A stretch of DNA of 35,782 nt from the NCBI GenBank assembly GCA_903887005.1, contig CAISOH010000221.1, positions 1-35,782 on the forward strand. Reading direction: 5' to 3'. Origin of the DNA: an uncultured Bacteroidota bacterium. Its GTDB lineage: Bacteria > Bacteroidota > Bacteroidia > Chitinophagales > Chitinophagaceae. Shown here in pieces: positions 33,581 to 35,782 of this stretch. Positions within the stretch are counted from its first letter, which is position 1. Each line of letters begins with the position of its first letter. Both the position numbers and the translations under genes were made by a program. The notes under the pieces are model-generated. The model was not told the DNA's origin. It ran no database searches and saw only the letters and a list, made by a program, of their open reading frames with translations.

Positions 33581-34803
33581 CTTTTCCCGCCTATTTTACC
33601 TCTTAGCCAAAGTTGTCCAACTAAAAAATCGTCATTCCAATCTTCAAAATCACTTTCCGATTTCCGGGTTACTATTGTTTTGTTGTTGTCATCTTTTTCG
33701 AAAACAAGAACATCTTCTATATCAAATGAATTTAAAAGTTGAGGGGAATGGGTGGCTATTATCAGTTGTGAATTATCAAACGAAGCTTTTTTAATTGCTT
33801 CTGCAATAGTGTTAATCATATCCGGATGAAGACCAATTTCAGGTTCATCTAAACTTACAAGATATCCTCTTTCCGGGTTAAGGAAAATTGATAATAACAA
33901 CAGATATCGCAATGTACCATCAGAAATGTGTAATACACTTACAGTGGTAGCCAAATTTTTTTCTCTTAAAGTTAAATAATATTTATCAGCCCATACATCA
34001 AAATTAATGTCTTTAAAGTTTGGGTTTACCTTTTTTAAATAATCTTCTATTTTTTCATATTGAAGGGTGTGTTGATTTTTTATTCTATGTAAAACTTGAA
34101 CTAAATTTTCACCTGTAGGAAATAATTTGGTTTCAATTCCGCTAAAACTCTTTTGCCTAATGCTGCTTTCAAGTGTCGTATCGAAATAGTCGTAAACAGC
34201 AATAGAATCAATAGCTTGCCTTAAAGTATACAAAGGGAAAAATCTATCAGGATCAGAAATTTGTCTCAAAATAAGTTCCTGTTCTTTAAAAAGAATACTG
34301 CCATTTTCTTGTGGATATTGCTGCCATCCAATATTGCCATCTTCCCTTGTTGAAATAATTCCTTTACCATTTTTCATTTTTAAATAAACAAATGGATCGT
34401 TTCTTCTTTCTTTTTTTTCATTATATAAATACTCCTCTAAATAAAAAGAAGTGATTCCACTTTTATGAATAATTATTTCATAAATCGGGTTGTTTTTAAA
34501 TTTATATCCATTGTTATTAATTACTTTATTTATAACATGGTAATCGAACTCATAAACTAGTTTAATAGTATTAGATTTTGATTCATTAAAATTCGCTACA
34601 GTATTAAAACCTCCCCAATCTTTTAAAAATATTTTTTCTAATCCTTTTCCTGAAATGCTTTCATATAAAAAACGAATAGCTTTAAGAAAATTAGATTTTC
34701 CGCTACCATTAATTCCTACAAGTATATTGACCTTAGGATTTAGTTCTATAGTAGTTGATTCGCTGAACGAGAAAAAATTTTCGATTGTTATACTTTTAAT
34801 CAT
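33574..34803 (-). CDS. AAA/ABC-type ATPase (AAA_21, OLD/AriA-like)
   Basis: The 409-residue protein is an SMC/ABC-type ATPase: Walker A GINGSGKS (30-37), a long middle region, signature-like LHISDGTLRY (291-300), Walker B YLVSLDEPEIGLHPD (314-328, catalytic Glu320), switch His352 in IIATHSPQLL, and a C-terminal WLRGKIGGKRW typical of this ATPase group. Such ATPases act as sensors or scaffolds in OLD, PARIS, AbiL-type and Septu-like modules. The downstream gene overlaps by 7 bp and encodes a TOPRIM-like protein. The start lies 153 bp from the likely divergent terC start; TAACTTTG on the minus strand (34808-34815) is a -7-like match almost touching the ATG, so the mRNA may be leaderless or use a promoter further up. 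The base composition is more A/T-rich than nearby core genes. Confidence 0.9.
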   Translation of the reverse strand: MIKSITIENFFSFSESTTIELNPKVNILVGINGSGKSNFLKAIRFLYESISGKGLEKIFLKDWGGFNTVANFNESKSNTIKLVYEFDYHVINKVINNNGYKFKNNPIYEIIIHKSGITSFYLEEYLYNEKKERRNDPFVYLKMKNGKGIISTREDGNIGWQQYPQENGSILFKEQELILRQISDPDRFFPLYTLRQAIDSIAVYDYFDTTLESSIRQKSFSGIETKLFPTGENLVQVLHRIKNQHTLQYEKIEDYLKKVNPNFKDINFDVWADKYYLTLREKNLATTVSVLHISDGTLRYLLLLSIFLNPERGYLVSLDEPEIGLHPDMINTIAEAIKKASFDNSQLIIATHSPQLLNSFDIEDVLVFEKDDNNKTIVTRKSESDFEDWNDDFLVGQLWLRGKIGGKRW

Positions 34804-34876
34804 TTCACAAAGTTATGGTTAAAAGTAAAAATCTTTATGCAAATAGTATATTTATACCAAGTAGTATTTTTAGGCT

Positions 34877-34908
34877 TTTGGGGGCTAACACATATTTGGG
34901 TACTTTTG
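34877..34908 (+). promoter_or_regulatory. Promoter of the terC-like gene
   Basis: TTTG (34877-34880) and TACTTTTG (34901-34908) are separated by 20 bp, a full match to the Bacteroidota promoter. Its position argues that the open frame starting at 34815 is not translated from there and that ATG 34956 is the true start. Confidence 0.75.
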
Positions 34909-34955
34909 CAGGTTTATATGGAAGGCAGGAAAGCGGTCGAAAATTATTTTATTAC

Positions 34956-35726
34956 ATGAACTTACTCGTACAAGAGATAATAAGAGATCCTGTTGCTACA
35001 TTACTTATAATCGGGAACCTCATTATTATTGAAAGCCTGCTTTCAGTTGACAATGCCGCAGTGCTGGCAACCATGGTAATGGAATTACCAAAACGGCAAA
35101 GGAAAAAGGCATTGCAATTCGGGATATTCGGGGCTTATCTGTTTAGGGGTATTTGTCTTTTTTTAGCATCTTATCTTGTGAAGATATGGTGGTTGAAGGT
35201 TCTTGGAGGCTTATATCTGATCTACCTTGTTTGGGATTGGTGGAATAAGAAAAGGAAAAAAGAAACCGGAAAAAATGAAATAAAAAGGGAAAATAGCTGG
35301 TTATATAAAGTTACGGTTGGGCGTTTGGGTCATTTCTGGGCAATTGTCATTTCAGTGGAATTGATGGATCTTGCTTTTTCAATGGACAATGTATTTGCGG
35401 CAGTAGCTTTCTCAAATAATATCCTGATCATTCTTTGTGGTGTATTTATTGGTATCCTCGCTATGCGGTTTGTGGCACAAGGTTTTGTAAAGCTCATGGA
35501 GCGCTACCCATTTCTGGAGGGTAGTGCGTACGCAGTAATTGGTGTTCTTGGAATAAAGCTGACTTTATCTTTGTTCGAGCATTTGTATCCGGAATCAAAT
35601 GTTAGTAAAACTTTAGGTAGCCATGAGGTTGATTGGTTAACATCTATTATTACAATACTCATTTTTTTCGTTCCAATACTTACAAGTGTATTGTTCAATT
35701 TTCCAGGGAGAAAAAAAAATGATTAA
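34956..35726 (+). CDS. TerC-family integral membrane protein
   Basis: From ATG 34956 the protein has 256 residues and about seven membrane spans. Both TerC hallmark acidic motifs are present: IIIESLLSVDNAAVLATMV and ELMDLAFSMDNVFAAVAFSN. TerC proteins are linked to tellurite resistance and, in characterised bacteria, to Mn2+ export during metallation of secreted proteins. The frame is open back to 34815, but that stretch lacks membrane or TerC character and contains the promoter, so I exclude it. It diverges from the ATPase gene. Metal specificity is not readable here. Confidence 0.9.
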   Translation: MNLLVQEIIRDPVATLLIIGNLIIIESLLSVDNAAVLATMVMELPKRQRKKALQFGIFGAYLFRGICLFLASYLVKIWWLKVLGGLYLIYLVWDWWNKKRKKETGKNEIKRENSWLYKVTVGRLGHFWAIVISVELMDLAFSMDNVFAAVAFSNNILIILCGVFIGILAMRFVAQGFVKLMERYPFLEGSAYAVIGVLGIKLTLSLFEHLYPESNVSKTLGSHEVDWLTSIITILIFFVPILTSVLFNFPGRKKND

Positions 35727-35782
35727 TATCATAATTTTTTTTAGACTATTTTTTTTCTTTGTCAATCAACAAGCGATCTTGC

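Noticed and set aside
34815-34955. N-terminal extension of the TerC-like protein
   Set aside because: It contains a full-consensus promoter, lacks TerC-like sequence and would start 11 bp from the divergent ATPase gene.

Overview
The window looks like a chromosomal segment of a Bacteroidota bacterium, most likely a Chitinophagaceae-type or related free-living member. The signs are three secreted proteins ending in type IX secretion (T9SS) type A sorting domains, several TTG/TTTG-N20-TAnnTTTG promoters, Bacteroidota-typical families (DUF2911, SanA/YdcF, PIG-L, acidic orphan proteins), moderately low GC, and many A/T-rich simple repeats between genes. No rRNA, CRISPR array or intact insertion sequence is visible.

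Left part (1-7.3 kb): a SanA-like protein and a C-terminally broken alpha/beta hydrolase share the minus strand. A membrane pyrophosphatase (hppA) with a strong terminator follows. A large T9SS-exported BNR-repeat protein lies between two ~160-bp inverted repeat arms (4131-4291 and 7131-7289).

7.1-12.6 kb: a TetR-controlled drug-efflux operon (tetR, tolC-like, emrA-like, emrB-like). Its promoter carries two operator-like elements, and a four-helix-bundle (23S rRNA intervening-sequence type) gene sits between emrA and emrB.

12.7-19.1 kb: accessory, repeat-rich DNA. It holds an acidic orphan protein, a symporter remnant, an HTH/terminase-small-subunit-like gene with an in-frame 258-bp tandem duplication and an apparent C-terminal frameshift, three copies of a REP-like element around an NHL-propeller T9SS protein, an HNH endonuclease remnant, a retropepsin-like protein and a MITE-like element.

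19.1-26.9 kb: recG, which lacks a normal start codon for its conserved N-terminus, then a TfoX-like protein, a possible small RNA, a DUF2911 protein, a PIG-L deacetylase, and an Ig-like T9SS protein. The last shares its promoter and sorting domain with the NHL protein.

27.1-35.8 kb: a SUKH (SMI1/KNR4) gene between a relic of a tRNA-Ser 3' end and the intact tRNA-Ser(UGA). Then come lipoprotein MsrA, an EGF-domain lipoprotein, a cold-shock protein, gmhA with a gmhB-like HAD phosphatase, a GNAT-like protein, an overlapping ATPase plus TOPRIM-like (DUF4276-like) pair that resembles an anti-phage module, and a TerC membrane protein. The ATPase/TOPRIM pair is the best candidate for an under-described system. 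All family names come from reading the sequence by eye; no database search was run.
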